Source: Siphlonurus alternatus
Taxonomy: Eukaryota > Arthropoda > Insecta > Ephemeroptera > Siphlonuridae
Reading direction: 5' to 3'
Assembly (NCBI GenBank): GCA_949825025.1
Contig: OX463782.1
Span: 34,753,351-34,817,350, forward strand
Length of the DNA stretch: 64,000 nucleotides
Program-made: the position numbers and the translations under genes
Shown: positions 23,832 through 58,706 of the stretch, piece by piece
Numbering within the stretch: position 1 is the first letter of the stretch
Layout of the letters: the number at the start of each line of letters is the position of its first letter
The notes under the pieces: generated by a model
Database searches by the model: none
What the model was told of the DNA's origin: nothing
The model's input: the letters and a program-made list of their open reading frames with translations, nothing else

Positions 23832-25327
23832 AAGATAGCGCAGATAATAATTAAAGATGTATTATTATGCATATATGTAATATATTATATTTCTTTCGCA
23901 CAACATTTTTCACCTGCCTTATATAATAAACCCAATATATGAGATATAAAACATGCAGGAACAAACATGATGTAATGTCATCTCTTTAATCCTGTTTTCA
24001 TTACAATCAAAATTAAACTAACGGATCATTTATCAATGTAAAATTCATCAACAAACGCAGTGAAACAGCATCAAAATATTAAAATCCATTCAAAAAAATT
24101 TCTGAAATTAGTTAAATGATATAGTGTTAATTGTTTCTGGACTTTTTGGTAAAATGTTCTCTTATGCGCAATGTCATGCATCTCAAACAGGAAATTTATA
24201 ACTGATTGCGATTAATTTAAAATTATTTTATTTTAAAATATTTTATTATTTTAAATAATAAAATAATGAAGCTCTGGCAATTATATAATACGCTGCGAAA
24301 TCATGCGATTCTGAATTGGAAAGCCCTTTTATTGTATAATTATATATTAATTCAGAATCGCATGATTTCGCAGCGTATGATAAAAATAAGACCCTATGCG
24401 ATCAGGTGTGTGCTCACATACATGCAGATTCGTTTCGTATCGCATGGCATCGTTATATAATACGGTTCTTATTTAGAACTGGTTCTAAATTTTTATCATA
24501 TGAGGTCATACGATACTGAAGTGTTACTAATAAGTGAAAGAGACTTATAATAAGACTCTTCGTAAATGCACAATCGCTTTATGAATTAATTATCAGATGA
24601 ACCTTCTATACAGTGACCATAAGGATCATCTATAAATCTATATAGTGTTTTTTTTTATGGTGTATTTAAAATCTGTGTTCTCCATCAGGTACGATCTTGG
24701 GGTTGGAGAGTACGGTGTCGATGAGCACGGGCTTCTTGGTGCCCCTCGCGGTGAGCAGAATCATCGGCGAAGACGTGAGTATAAATTACTTTAAACGATG
24801 GGCGGCAAGAACTGCAAATAGATTAGGTGGCAGGCGCGGATCCAGGAAAAAATTTCGGAGGGGGCTGGCTCCGTAAGCCCAATGTTAAAAAAAAAATTTT
24901 GAATGGAAAAAGTATTGCCCATGTTAAATCCAAAATTTCGGAGGGGGGGAGGGGCTGCAGCCCCCCTAGCCCTCCCCCCTGGATCCGCGCCTGTTGGGTG
25001 GATCCAGCCTCTTCTTTGCACCACTTGCACCCACCTTTTAGCGGCAACCCCAGAAATTATTTGATGTCACTCTCACTTCAAAATAATCATTAAATTGCTT
25101 TTTCACTTCCTCTACTAAATTATTCCACGTTTGTCGAGCAGCAGTCAGTGTCCCGCTGGCAGATCGTGTTCGTGGTTGCGGCGGTGCTCAACGTGACGTG
25201 TGCCATCTTCTTCACGCTCTTCGGCAGCGGCGAGGTGCAGTCCTGGAACGAACCATCCGACCTTGAGTCCTCCGTGGACCAAGTCGAGCGCAAGGACTCA
25301 GTCCAGATGAAGAGCGCTGTCGACTAG
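15266..25327 (+). CDS. SLC17-family anion transporter (sialin/vesicular type), tandem copy A, 10 exons, 513 aa
   Basis: Exons: 15266-15299, 16951-17190, 17480-17730, 18990-19074, 20287-20510, 21132-21278, 22218-22350, 22898-23053, 24689-24774, 25142-25327 (TAG). The product is a 12-TM major-facilitator protein, which in this family moves organic anions driven by H+, Na+ or membrane potential, often in lysosomes or vesicles. SLC17 hallmarks in order: TM1 with the conserved arginine ([14 protein letters not shown], Arg43), [18 protein letters not shown] then GG.LAERYG (TM2 and loop), [21 protein letters not shown] (TM4, His183), a TM5 glycine-rich segment ([19 protein letters not shown]), and TM7-TM12 in exons 6-10. 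The start is fixed by [11 protein letters not shown], repeated in all copies. The TM1-TM2 loop is shorter than in B and C. The exon 10 acceptor could shift by CAG units. The exon 2 donor is chosen as the one that keeps exon 3 in frame. Substrate cannot be deduced. Confidence 0.9.
15901..16053. repeat. near-perfect hairpin in intron 1 of copy A
   Basis: GGTTGGTATTTACGAAGAGT mirrors the end TCGTGATTCGTGAATACCAA; the arms pair through AGGAGCGTTTTAGGGAGAGA. It is about 153 bases in total with a short loop. Confidence 0.8.
16521..16894. mobile_element. TTAA-type MITE family 1, diverged copy
   Basis: Left AAAAAGGTACCACGCCCAATG and right CATTAGGCGTGTTACCTTTT flank the family words (GTTCTTCACTACATCCCC, AAAATATCAAGTGTAC). 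It ends about 55 bases before exon 2 of copy A. Confidence 0.65.
17222..17385 (+). mobile_element. 5' truncated 5S SINE in intron 2 of copy A
   Basis: It starts in the SINE body (CATTGGTCCATTGATAAAAA) and runs through GTCCGTCCTGACTGAGGTTT to CTTCCTTATCC. The 5S head is missing. It lies about 30 bases after the exon 2 donor. Confidence 0.75.
17745..17975. repeat. repeat in intron 3 shared with copy B (33815-34012)
   Basis: ATTTTGTGG.AGGGA, CCAGACTCTTTT, AATTGTTGATGCA and TGTGGCTTTTGAATTAAAGTTAG correspond in position and order in the two introns. The sequence is one arm of the palindrome seen whole at 54066-54417. Confidence 0.6.
18006..18440. repeat. dispersed repeat in intron 3 of copy A containing an (ATTT)n tract
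   Basis: GCTGACGTCATGCCCCTGTA, AAGTTAGGCTGCA, TTTATTAAACAAA, TTGTCATTTCTCCTATCTAA and TACCCTCCTGACCGTCC recur in the same order at 52023-52400, in a different intron of copy C. The (ATTT)n array (about 18219-18302) is expanded only here. Element class unknown. Confidence 0.65.
19617..20095. mobile_element. inverted repeats of the GCTCCATGGAAATGCACCTTT family
   Basis: AAAGGTGC.TTTCCATGGAGCG at the left mirrors CATCGCTCCATGGAAATGCA near 19960. A second arm ends near 20090 (CATCGCTCCATGGAAAAACAC). GCCAACATGGCCGCCAT lies in an arm. Related arms occur at 35925-36095 and in the 62-63.5 kb cluster. Confidence 0.6.
20098..20258. mobile_element. palindromic element, ATTCACAAAG...TAACCCCCACTTTAG family
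   Basis: CATTCACAAAGATTTTTAAC mirrors TTAAAAAGCTTTGTGAATG; the inner words TTTAGCACC and GGTGCTAAA pair. A shorter copy lies at 43074-43170. It ends about 30 bases before exon 5 of copy A. Confidence 0.7.
20882..21045. mobile_element. GGATCC-type short element, partial
   Basis: GGGGCGGATCCAGCTCGCGG is followed by GGTGCCCAATCCCGCAATGT and TGTATTTTGGGACC, the same interior as at 37436-37638. The right terminus is not clear. Confidence 0.5.
21771..21951. repeat. long hairpin in intron 6 of copy A
   Basis: TACAGTATAATGTCCAGATC then TTAGTTTACCACTAAAC mirrors GTTTAGTGGTAAACTAAGAT...TACTGTA. The inner arms also pair (CAGCCAATGAAAAGG / CCTTTTCATTGGCTG). A palindrome of about 180 bases. Confidence 0.8.
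22408..22585. mobile_element. GGATCC-type short element, diverged
   Basis: GGGGGCGCGGATCCGGGGGA begins it, and TTCTTAGATCCGTGCCT ends it. It lies in intron 7 of copy A. Confidence 0.5.
23083..23472. mobile_element. element with AACGATTGACCTCAGTT ends, intron 8 of copy A
   Basis: The outer inverted pair is CAGGCCTCAAATTAGA / TCTAATTTGTTTGAGACC, the inner pair ATTGACCTCAGTT / AACTGAGGTCAAT. Interior words (TACGCGAGTCAAAGGAAATT, CCATTTCCGGTTTCCGTC) recur at 32707-33046 and 49185-49557. Confidence 0.65.
23681..23827. repeat. (TA)n microsatellite with ACTG interruptions
   Basis: About 145 bases of TA repeat with two ACTGT breaks, in intron 8 of copy A. Confidence 0.95.
24289..24378. repeat. 30-bp arm hairpin
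   Basis: ATACGCTGCGAAATCATGCG mirrors CGCATGATTTCGCAGCGTAT around a loop of about 30 bases. The arms appear perfect. Confidence 0.85.
24831..24993. mobile_element. GGATCC-type hAT-like MITE with near-perfect 8-bp target duplication, intron 9 of copy A
   Basis: Element CAGGCGCGGATCCAGG ... CCTGGATCCGCGCCTG is flanked by TTAGGTGG (24823-24830) and TTGGGTGG (24994-25001), seven of eight matching. CAGG/CCTG ends and an 8-bp duplication are hAT features. Confidence 0.75.
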
Positions 25328-25948
25328 ACGGCGAGAGAGGATTTCTCAAGACGTGCTGGAACCTGTTACATAATTTTTCTTGTGCCGTACCTGAAATCTT
25401 AATTTCTGGTCTTCCTTTTATCTTTGCGATTTTTTTTTATTTTTTAAAGTTTATCATTTCCTTTATTTCCATCTAACAACCATCTCTCCAGGCAGTGGTA
25501 CAATCCCATAATCCTTCCATTTTCACTCGCCCTCTCGGTGACGGACTGGAGAGTAACCATTACGGCGAAAGCCGTTTGTCACCTTCATAATCACCCTTCT
25601 GCAAGGAAGACTTTTTCCCATCATCTTCACCTTACATCCCAAGAAGGTGTCTCGGTAGGCCCAAGATAGTTTTATTGCTAACTCGTGTCCGAGATATACA
25701 CTACATCGGGACCTAGCTGTAACTAACTCAACATCAATCAATGTAGAGCGCGAGTATATATTATATATTATAGGTTAGGTCAGGTTACTATAATAAGGTT
25801 GTGATTATACGTATTTGTTAAAGAGAATAATTGTTTTAATGTTAATTAATAATTGTTATAATGTTTGTATATATTATAATATACACGTGCAAAAGACGTG
25901 AAAATATTGTATTATATTTTGTATACATATTGTGCCTCTTATGCAACC

Positions 25949-25954
25949 AATAAA
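25949..25954 (+). promoter_or_regulatory. candidate poly(A) signal of copy A
   Basis: AATAAA (in CAACCAATAAAAGTT) lies about 620 bases after the stop. Copy B has a related context (TGTGCAGCCAACAGAG...AATAAA), so the 3' end seems to be part of the duplication. Confidence 0.5.
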
Positions 25955-26171
25955 AGTTAAAAAATAAATAAAACCCAACATATATTATTTTATTAAATTA
26001 TAATGTTGATGCATGTAAAATTTACATGTGCTAATCACACAGAGGAAGGAAAAATTAAAAAACAAATGTAAGCAATTTTAATCTTGGATATTAATAGAGA
26101 AGATGGTAAATATAACAATGACATCAAATGAGCACAAATAAATGATATAATCAAGATCACGTGAACTTAAT

Positions 26172-26340
26172 CAGGCGCGGATCCAGAAAAAAAAATCGAA
26201 GGGGGCTGCCTCCATTAGGCTAATGTTATAAAACAAAATTTGGAGTGGGGGAAACGTCTATATTGCGCATGTTAAATCCAAAATTTCGGGGGTGAGGAGG
26301 CTGCAGCCCCCCCAGTTCCTCCCCCCTAGATCCGCGCCTG
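26172..26340. mobile_element. GGATCC-type hAT-like MITE between copies A and B
   Basis: CAGGCGCGGATCCAGAAA at the left, CTAGATCCGCGCCTG at the right. The flanks AACTTAAT and ACCTTCAT agree at six of eight positions. Confidence 0.7.
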
Positions 26341-26384
26341 ACCTTCATTGTTATGTTGTACGAAAAAGCAGTAGCTTCAAGATA

Positions 26385-26846
26385 AAGAAGTGATCGAAAG
26401 AGTTTGACGCACGATATATGCCTTCATCTTTCCCCACTTCCATCCCTGGAGGCTGTGTGGACCATCGTCCCATTTCGATCACTCTAGTCCAAACCTGCGT
26501 TACCTACGCCCTGATATCTCCTCCTCGCCAATATGAGAGGGGTCATGTACAATTAAATTTATTAAAAAATACCACCGTAAGTAACCGAAAATGATTGATT
26601 CCTGTGTACTTCTCAGTTTTGAACTTTTGCAAACCAAAATTTAGTCTCAATAAAAACCTTTCTGCAAAAATTTCAATCTTCAAATACAAAAAGGAAGGTC
26701 AGAAAGAACTCATTTCCGGGTACTTCAGGCGGGAATATAAAGTTAGTTTGACTGTAACTTATACACCGGCTTTGCGAGTGTAGTGAGGAGGGGGGATCAA
26801 CAGTACCGTGAAGACTCGCCGGTGTGAGGAGGTGAGACGAGACATC
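26385..26846 (+). promoter_or_regulatory. leader/promoter-proximal region of copy B
   Basis: It shares with copy A the blocks near 26385-26490 and the last 60 bases before the ATG (GACTCGCC...GAGGTGAGACGAGACATC). It shares CCTGATATC.CCTCCTCGCC and AATATGAGAGGGG with copy C. About 220 bases of unrelated AT-rich DNA (26546-26765) separate the two blocks here. Copy C lacks that spacer. Confidence 0.45.
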
Positions 26847-41687
<14,841 letters not shown>

Positions 41688-42454
41688 ATTGTTACTTATT
41701 TTGTCGTAGGATATAAGTGATAATTAGCTTTGCTTAGAAAAATTAAACTATGGTCGTAAAAAGAACTAAATTTCAGAGGTCACTAGAGGTTAAAATTCAG
41801 AGGTCAACCGGAAGGGATCTTTTTTGGTGCAGCTTCTAAAAATGATCCTTATAAAAGGTCTCCATATATTCACTTATAAAATTTCGAATAATATATTAAC
41901 ACTCAGACGTTATAAATTTTTATATTAAATTGTGAATTTTTAATATTTTAAAAAATCTCTCTAATTTCTATATGCAGAATGATAATAATCAGAATTAAAA
42001 TACTAGAAATAAATTTAAAGTTATGACTGATAAGCAAGATTATCAATTTACAAAAATTTTGCTATATGTATCAGACCGCCCAAATTTACGAATTCTTGCC
42101 AATCTGAAATATAAAAAAAAATATAAAATATTAAAAACTAAAAATTTTAAGTTAAAAAATGTGGCAATAATGCTAATTATTTATATAATAGATTTTAGAA
42201 GAATTTTATTCTATGCATGATCGTTTCAGTGAGCAATAAATTGTTTGAAAAAGTACCAGTCTCAGTAAATCTATCCACTCTATCCTTGGTGTATTTTAAG
42301 ATGATTTTATTTGTTGTTACAATAAATTTGTTAAAAAGAGTAATTTTATTTTATTTTTATAATACTTATAATGTTAATGTTATTGTTATAATGTGTGTAC
42401 TATACTAATCTGATGTGAACACTATATATGCCTTGTGCAGCCAACAGAGTTCAA

Positions 42455-42460
42455 AATAAA
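42455..42460 (+). promoter_or_regulatory. candidate poly(A) signal of copy B
   Basis: AATAAA in TTCAAAATAAATAAGTT lies about 770 bases after the copy B stop. It is preceded by CCTTGTGCAGCCAAC, similar to the copy A 3' end. Confidence 0.45.
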
Positions 42461-43073
42461 TAAGTTAAAAAAAAAAACACATGTAAAATTACTAATTATT
42501 TCATACACTAATCTTCATGCGTGCTAATTACAGGGGGGGGGGGTAGAAGTGAACAAGTTAATTAAGCAATTTTCATCTTGGATACTAATTAAAGCAATGG
42601 TTACTGATAGAAAATATGATAAATATGAAAATTGGCTACATGATGGTGTTTAATACATATTGGCGACGTACATAAGAAAATAAGAATAACATATATATTA
42701 TCGATCGTCAACGGATCCTTATTAAAAACCACCATGTGTACGTAGTAATTGAAAGCAAATTTACAAACATATGATATAACAATGCATCTACTATAAAATT
42801 TTAATCTATGACTCAGGCAGTCGCAAAATTATTTTATTATGCAGATATATAAATCAAATAAGTGGAGTAAAGGCTCCGCAATAAAACGTAATATATTACT
42901 GGGGGAAAAAATTTAGTTTTACCCAAGATCGCTAACTCTGGATATTTGTTGATACCTTTGATTTGGACTAAAACAGAAATAAAAAAAAAACCTTCTCTAC
43001 ATTTTACATAAATTTTACAAATTAAATCAATATTACTAAAAAAATAATAATAAAAAATATATATTATAATGGG
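42461..43073. other. AT-rich spacer between copies B and C, nothing recognised
   Basis: A G run (about 42533-42542) and scattered A/T tracts only. No open frame or repeat family was recognised. Confidence 0.5.
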
Positions 43074-43170
43074 GGCTATTCACAAAGCACTTTAACCCCC
43101 ACTTTAGCACCAGGGATAAAAATTGAGGCTGAAGTGGGGGTTAAAGTGCTTCGTGAATGCCCCTCATTAT
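43074..43170. mobile_element. short palindrome, TTCACAAAGCACTTTAACCC family
   Basis: CTATTCACAAAGCACTTTAA mirrors TTAAAGTGCTTCGTGAATG. Same family as 20098-20258, with a shorter centre. Confidence 0.8.
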
Positions 43171-43204
43171 GATTTAATTTTTAACTATCTATTTCTATAA
43201 TTTA

Positions 43205-43342
43205 TGGGTCTGTTCGTAAAACCTGCCCAGTGTGCACATCCTATATAATACACCTATATAATCAACCTTATTCACTTTGATATTAAGGTTGATTGGAATG
43301 CAGAATGTGTACACTTTTCAGGATTTACGACCGTACAGATCT
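43205..43342. mobile_element. GGTCTGTTCGTAAA-ended palindrome, diverged
   Basis: GGTCTGTTCGTAAAACCTGC at the left; CAGGATTTACGACCGTACAG at the right. The centre pairs TAATCAACCTTA with TAAGGTTGATT. Confidence 0.65.
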
Positions 43343-43887
43343 AAAATTAATAAAATTATCATTTATCATCAACTGCCGATAGAAAATTAAGGTATATATC
43401 ATATATAAAAAATTATAACGTTTAGGAAATTTTAGTCTTTGAAATGAAGTTTATAATGTAATTTGAAATACTATATATGTAAAAGAACTGTTAAAATAAA
43501 AAATATATAATAAAAATTATTAAAAGAAAAAGGAAAACATAAAAAATAAAAAAGCTAAAAGGAGAATAAATTATAACAAAAAAATCCAATCAATTTTTAA
43601 ATTTAATGTCATATAAAAAAACTGGTAAGCTGTACATTAATTCTCAAACTCATTATAAGTAAATAAATACTAATCATATAAAATTTTCTCAAATAAACAA
43701 CACACATGAGTTAGTGCATAAATGAATACATTTTTATTTTATAATGGGTACCAAATGCCACTTAATTTTTGCCTTCAGATAGTTCCGAGTACGAAAACTA
43801 TTTTTAAATATTATTTTATTGTGAGTGCGGTTACATTTCTTAATTGGAGGCGTTTACAGTCCTTAACCTTAATATAAGGTAAGCTAG

Positions 43888-44556
43888 ACAATGGACAACC
43901 TGCATGAAAAATTTTTATTGCAGAAATAAATAGAGAGTACCAAATTATGCTACTCTGAATTTTTTCAGATTTTTTTGAGACCCGGAACAATTTTTAAATA
44001 ATGGACAACACACATGAAAATTTTTTATTGCAGAAATGAATAGAGGGTACCAAATTATGCTACTCTGAATTCTTTCAGATATTTTTGAGACCCAGAACTA
44101 TTTTTAAATAATTATTGAAAGTGCGGTCACGCCCCCTGGAGGCATCAATAGGTGTCCATAGTCTCTATCCTTTTTATTAAGGCTGCAGGGATGCCAACTG
44201 AAATCACAGGACTTTCAATAATTATTTAAAAATAGTTCCGGGTCTCAAAAAAATCTGAAAAAAAATTCAGAGTAGCATAATTTGGTACCATCTATTCATT
44301 TCTGCAATAAAATTTTTTCATGTATGTTGTCCATTATTGAAAGTCCTGTGATTTCAGTTGGTACCCCTGAAGCCTTAATAAAAAAGATAGGGACTGGACG
44401 CCTATTGACGCCTCTAGGGGGCGTGGCCGCATTTTCAATAATTATTTAAAAATAGTTCTGGGTCTCAAAAAAATGTGAAAAAATTCAGAATAGTATAATT
44501 TGGTACCTTCTATTCATTTCTGCAATATATAAAAAAATTCATGCAGGTTGTCCATT
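43888..44556. mobile_element. fold-back element with a second copy of itself inserted
   Basis: The outer element starts AATGGACAACCTGCATGAAA and stops in its core at 43999 (TTTTTAAATA). An inner full copy (about 44000-44334) follows, then the outer core resumes (TATTGAAAGTCCTGTG) and ends TTCATGCAGGTTGTCCATTA. The junctions fit a TA or slightly longer target. Confidence 0.75.
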
Positions 44557-44642
44557 ATTTACAATTAAAAATATTTAGTATAATCTTCGGAGTAAAATTA
44601 TTTATCTAACATATATCTAAAGAAAGTAATTTTTTACTTCGT

Positions 44643-45175
44643 TCGCATTTTTATTTGTGTTTTGTATTTTTTTGTATTTATTTATTGCACATATAGAACC
44701 GTAAGGTACAAAATGCATGTTTACAATATTTTAGTATTGCAATACCTGTAAAAGAAACATAAAAATTAAAACATATTATCATCAGTTTTATATTATTATT
44801 ACAATTACAATCATACATAATATGGTATTATCTAGTCAGTGCACAATACCTGAGAAATAAAACTTTTATATAAAAAAAAAACATTTTTATTAATAGAAAA
44901 CAATCTGAAACTAATTCTTTATTATATTACTATATTATTAAACCAATCTATTACAAGGAAAGCATTTACATTATTTAAAGCTGTTCTTTTTCTTGTTATG
45001 GCATAAAAAAGTTTCTGCAGTAAAAATTCAATCAGTTTTGACCTAAACTGTTGATTACTAGGTAGATGTTTTAAGGTATCAGGAAGATTATTGTACAGCT
45101 TTGGGCCTAATAAATATAAGCTTCGCTTTTCTTGTACAGATTTAGCAACATCTATATAATTTTTTTGAGAATTTC
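44643..45175 (-). pseudogene. LINE (non-LTR retrotransposon) 3' fragment, reverse-transcriptase C-terminus
   Basis: On the minus strand near 45140-45000 one frame reads approximately KSVQEKRSLYLLGPKLYNNL then PDTLKHLPSNQQFRSKLIEF. The LGPKLYNNLP...FR.KL..FLL pattern is the usual ending of CR1/jockey-like LINE reverse transcriptases. About 350 bases of AT-rich 3' sequence follow, ending in CAATAAATAAATACAAAAAA. It is strongly 5' truncated. Clade cannot be fixed. Confidence 0.6.
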
Positions 45176-45204
45176 TGGTGTTATTTTATATATATATATA
45201 TTTT

Positions 45205-45545
45205 TTTTTGCCCTATGATCTTGGAGCTCGAGGCGGGGTAATGGGTAGGGAAATTAAGGATGATGGCCATGGCCTGTTACACGTTCCATCATTCGCTGAG
45301 ATAAGACTGAAGGAACCGTGGAAAACCTCAGTCAGGACGGACACCTCTAATTTTACTCAATGGACAAAAGTGATGTCCAAAGCCTGGGGAACCACACACA
45401 ATTGCATCATTACACTGGGTGGAAAGCGAGATGAATTTACTCCAAAGAGGGATCAACGTAATTTTTACTTGAGACGGACACTCATCCAAGTACCAACCAC
45501 GCTCGACGTTGCTTGACTTCGGTGATCTAACGTAAACCGATCATT
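45205..45545 (-). mobile_element. 5S-rRNA-derived SINE, minus strand
   Basis: Read on the minus strand: TTAGATCACCGAAGTCAAGC, GAGCGTGGTTGGTACTTGGA, then the body (CCCAGTGTAATGATGCAATT, TGACTGAGGTTTTCCACGGT, CCGCCTCGAGCTCC). It abuts the LINE fragment and a short TA/T tract. Confidence 0.85.
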
Positions 45546-45672
45546 TCAATGGACAGTCTCCTCAAATCATTCAAGGTTATTTGATGATATAATGTATGAA
45601 AATTGTCGTGTAAATTAGTGAGAACCTAGAAAATCACGTCTTCCTTATTTTAGAATTGCTGCTTTCGCCTAA

Positions 45673-45844
45673 TGTGGATCATCGTGACGTTCGGTGGGCC
45701 ATTCCAAACCTGGTCCCTGATATCCCCTCCTCGCCAATATGAGAGGGGACATAGAACTTACGTCTTACAAGTATGTGAGGAGGGAGGGTGGGTGGTGACC
45801 AACAGTACCGTGCAGACTCGCCATTGAGGAGGTGACACATTATC
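45673..45844 (+). promoter_or_regulatory. leader/promoter-proximal region of copy C
   Basis: It contains GTTCGGTGGGCCATTCC (as in copy A), CCTGATATCCCCTCCTCGCC and AATATGAGAGGGG (as in copy B), then CAACAGTACCGTGCAGACTC just before the ATG (as in both). This is the most compact of the three leaders, with no insertion between blocks, so it may be closest to the ancestral arrangement. Confidence 0.45.
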
Positions 45845-56577
<10,733 letters not shown>

Positions 56578-56828
56578 ATTGTTTTGTCATAGGAGTTTTA
56601 TTTATTTAAAACTTAGTTTAGTTTATACAATTTATTTTAATTTATTTGATTAAAATAAATTGTTGAACAGAGTTTAATTTTAAAAGTCACTAGAGGTTAA
56701 CGTAAGTGACCTCGTTTTGGTGCCGCGTCTAAAAATGATATTTTTTAAGGGTCTCCATGCAATATGACCCCTAAAATTTTTCCCAATTTCGATCTTCACA
56801 AAACGTCCATGTTTTGATATATTGTGTG

Positions 56829-57278
56829 CAGAGATGCAAAACTTCGCGCGAAACATAGTGCGCGAAACTTTCGCGCGAATATTTGCGAAACTTCGCGAAA
56901 TTTAAAATATGAATGTCGCAATGCGATTTTTTATATATTCATCAAAAAATTAAGAAAACAAGATAAAATGGCCCCTTTCATGACCTGTCTATCCTCGAAT
57001 GTGTTAAATGATTTTAAAAATAATTAAAAGTAATTTTTAAAATTAATAAAAAAATAAATAATTTTTTTTATATCTAATAAATTAAATTGAACTCTTTTTT
57101 AATTTATTTATGCAATTAAACCTGCCATCAAAGCAAAATTAGGAAGAAAACGGCGTATTCATTTAATACGATTCGAAAAAGTAGAGCGGGAAATTCAAAT
57201 ATATCAATTTCGCGAAGTTTCGCGCGAAACTTGGCTTGCGAAAATTCGCGCGAAGCTTCGCGAATCGTTGCATCACTG
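56829..57278. mobile_element. 450-bp hAT-like MITE with perfect 8-bp target duplication
   Basis: ATTGTGTG at 56821-56828 and again at 57279-57286 flank an element starting CAGAGATGCAAAACTTCGCG and ending CGCGAATCGTTGCATCACTG. CAG.GATGCAA ends plus an 8-bp duplication fit the hAT superfamily. Subterminal TTCGCGCGAA words are dense at both ends. The interior is AT-rich with no transposase. It lies in the 3' region of copy C. Confidence 0.85.
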
Positions 57279-57806
57279 ATTGTGTGCTTATTTCCCTAAT
57301 CAAAACTGTAAATAAGAATATAAGCTAGAGAGAGAGGTTATTCATGCAGCTGGCAAAAAACTGGACGTCTGGAAAAAAACAACAACAATATATTCAGCAT
57401 TCAAAACTTATTCAAATCTTGTGCCTTGTATCAAACTACAAAAATATAAATATATAGATCCTGTTGAAATGTCTAAAAATAGAAATGATTGTAAATTGTT
57501 CCGCGCGTAAAAAGCTGAAATATGTCCTGATAAGTAAAAAGTTTTATTCTTTTAATTAAGCATATGAAAACAATTAATAAATTACCTGAGCGTGTGTTAT
57601 ATATTTTTAATCTGTTATCTCATTATATTATATATATTAATAATATCATGCATGGTTAAATGTTAATCTTTTTTTTTTTTAGTTATTGTTACAATTAAAA
57701 TGTCTATATATAATGTGAGAAAAATTGTTATGTGCGGATGTTGTCATTGTATATTTTTGTAAAACTGTCGTGAATTTATGTTGTTTTGTACAACTGAAAA
57801 GATTCA

Positions 57807-57812
57807 AATAAA
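57807..57812 (+). promoter_or_regulatory. candidate poly(A) signal of copy C
   Basis: AATAAA in GATTCAAATAAATAAAAAC lies about 1.2 kb after the copy C stop. The similar TTCAAA(A)TAAATAA wording in copy B supports a shared 3' end. In copy C a hAT-like element (56829-57278) lies between stop and signal, which explains the longer distance. Confidence 0.4.
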
Positions 57813-57849
57813 TAAAAACAAATAAATAATATTGTCATGTTTTGTTTGT

Positions 57850-58387
57850 GTTGTCTTTTGTTTATTTGTTAAATTAGTAATAGAAAAATTGTCATTAATA
57901 TTAATTAATGTAAAAAATATATAGTGTGTTCAATACATATATGTATATATATATAATATCAGCAAGTTATGATATGACTTACGCCCAAAATCATCTTTTC
58001 TGCTTTTGATTCCTGCAATTGGCAGCTTGCATAATTATATAATATCAGCTTATTATCTACCAAATGGGAGAAAGTCAGCAAGGAAAACAGATTATTGTGA
58101 ATTTGCTTTTAATTAAAGAATAACGATCTGCAACTGTGATTTGAGCTTCAAACAATTAAAAATTATTGAAATAATTTCAATAATAGATAATAGATAATAT
58201 ACTATCTATCTATCTATTTTGATAGTTCTTATCAAAATGCAGTAGACCCAATATATGTAGAGTGTGGCAGAGTGGTGCAATGTGGATAATGGGGAATTCT
58301 CCTACATTTATTTTAATTTTTTTTCAGATACTCTATGCCTTGAAATTAAATGCAGTCCCAAAACAAAAAAGTTTCAATCTTCAAAAT
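57850..58387. other. intergenic AT-rich DNA, nothing recognised
   Basis: TA-rich tracts and a short TATC run (about 58203-58216). No gene was recognised. Confidence 0.5.
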
Positions 58388-58706
58388 GGAGTATTGTCCT
58401 CAATTTTTATTATTGCAGAAATGGATAGAGCGTGCAAAGTTATGCTACCCTGATTTTTTTCAGATTTTTTAGAGACCGGGAAGTATTTTTAAAAAATTAT
58501 TGAAAGTCCTTTTTGTGACGTCACGCGGCGGCAAGTCCTATCTTTTTCTTAAGGAGCGGCGTCTCGTGACGTCACAAAAATAACTTTCAATAATTTTTTA
58601 AAAATAGTTCCCGGGCTCTAAAAAATCTGAAAAAAATCAGGGTAGCATAACTTTGCACCCTGTATCCATTTCTGCAATAAAAATAATTGAGGTCAATACT
58701 CCATTG
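58388..58706. mobile_element. fold-back GACGTCA element
   Basis: AATGGAGTATTGTCCTCAAT mirrors ATTGAGGTCAATACTCCATT. The centre pairs TTGTGACGTCACGCGGC with CGTCTCGTGACGTCACAA. It also carries AAGGAGCGGCGTC. Confidence 0.85.

Noticed and set aside
58258..58330. Possible tRNA: TGGCAGAGTGG resembles a leucine/serine tRNA box A
   Set aside because: No box B (GGTTC-type) or cloverleaf could be found downstream at the right spacing.
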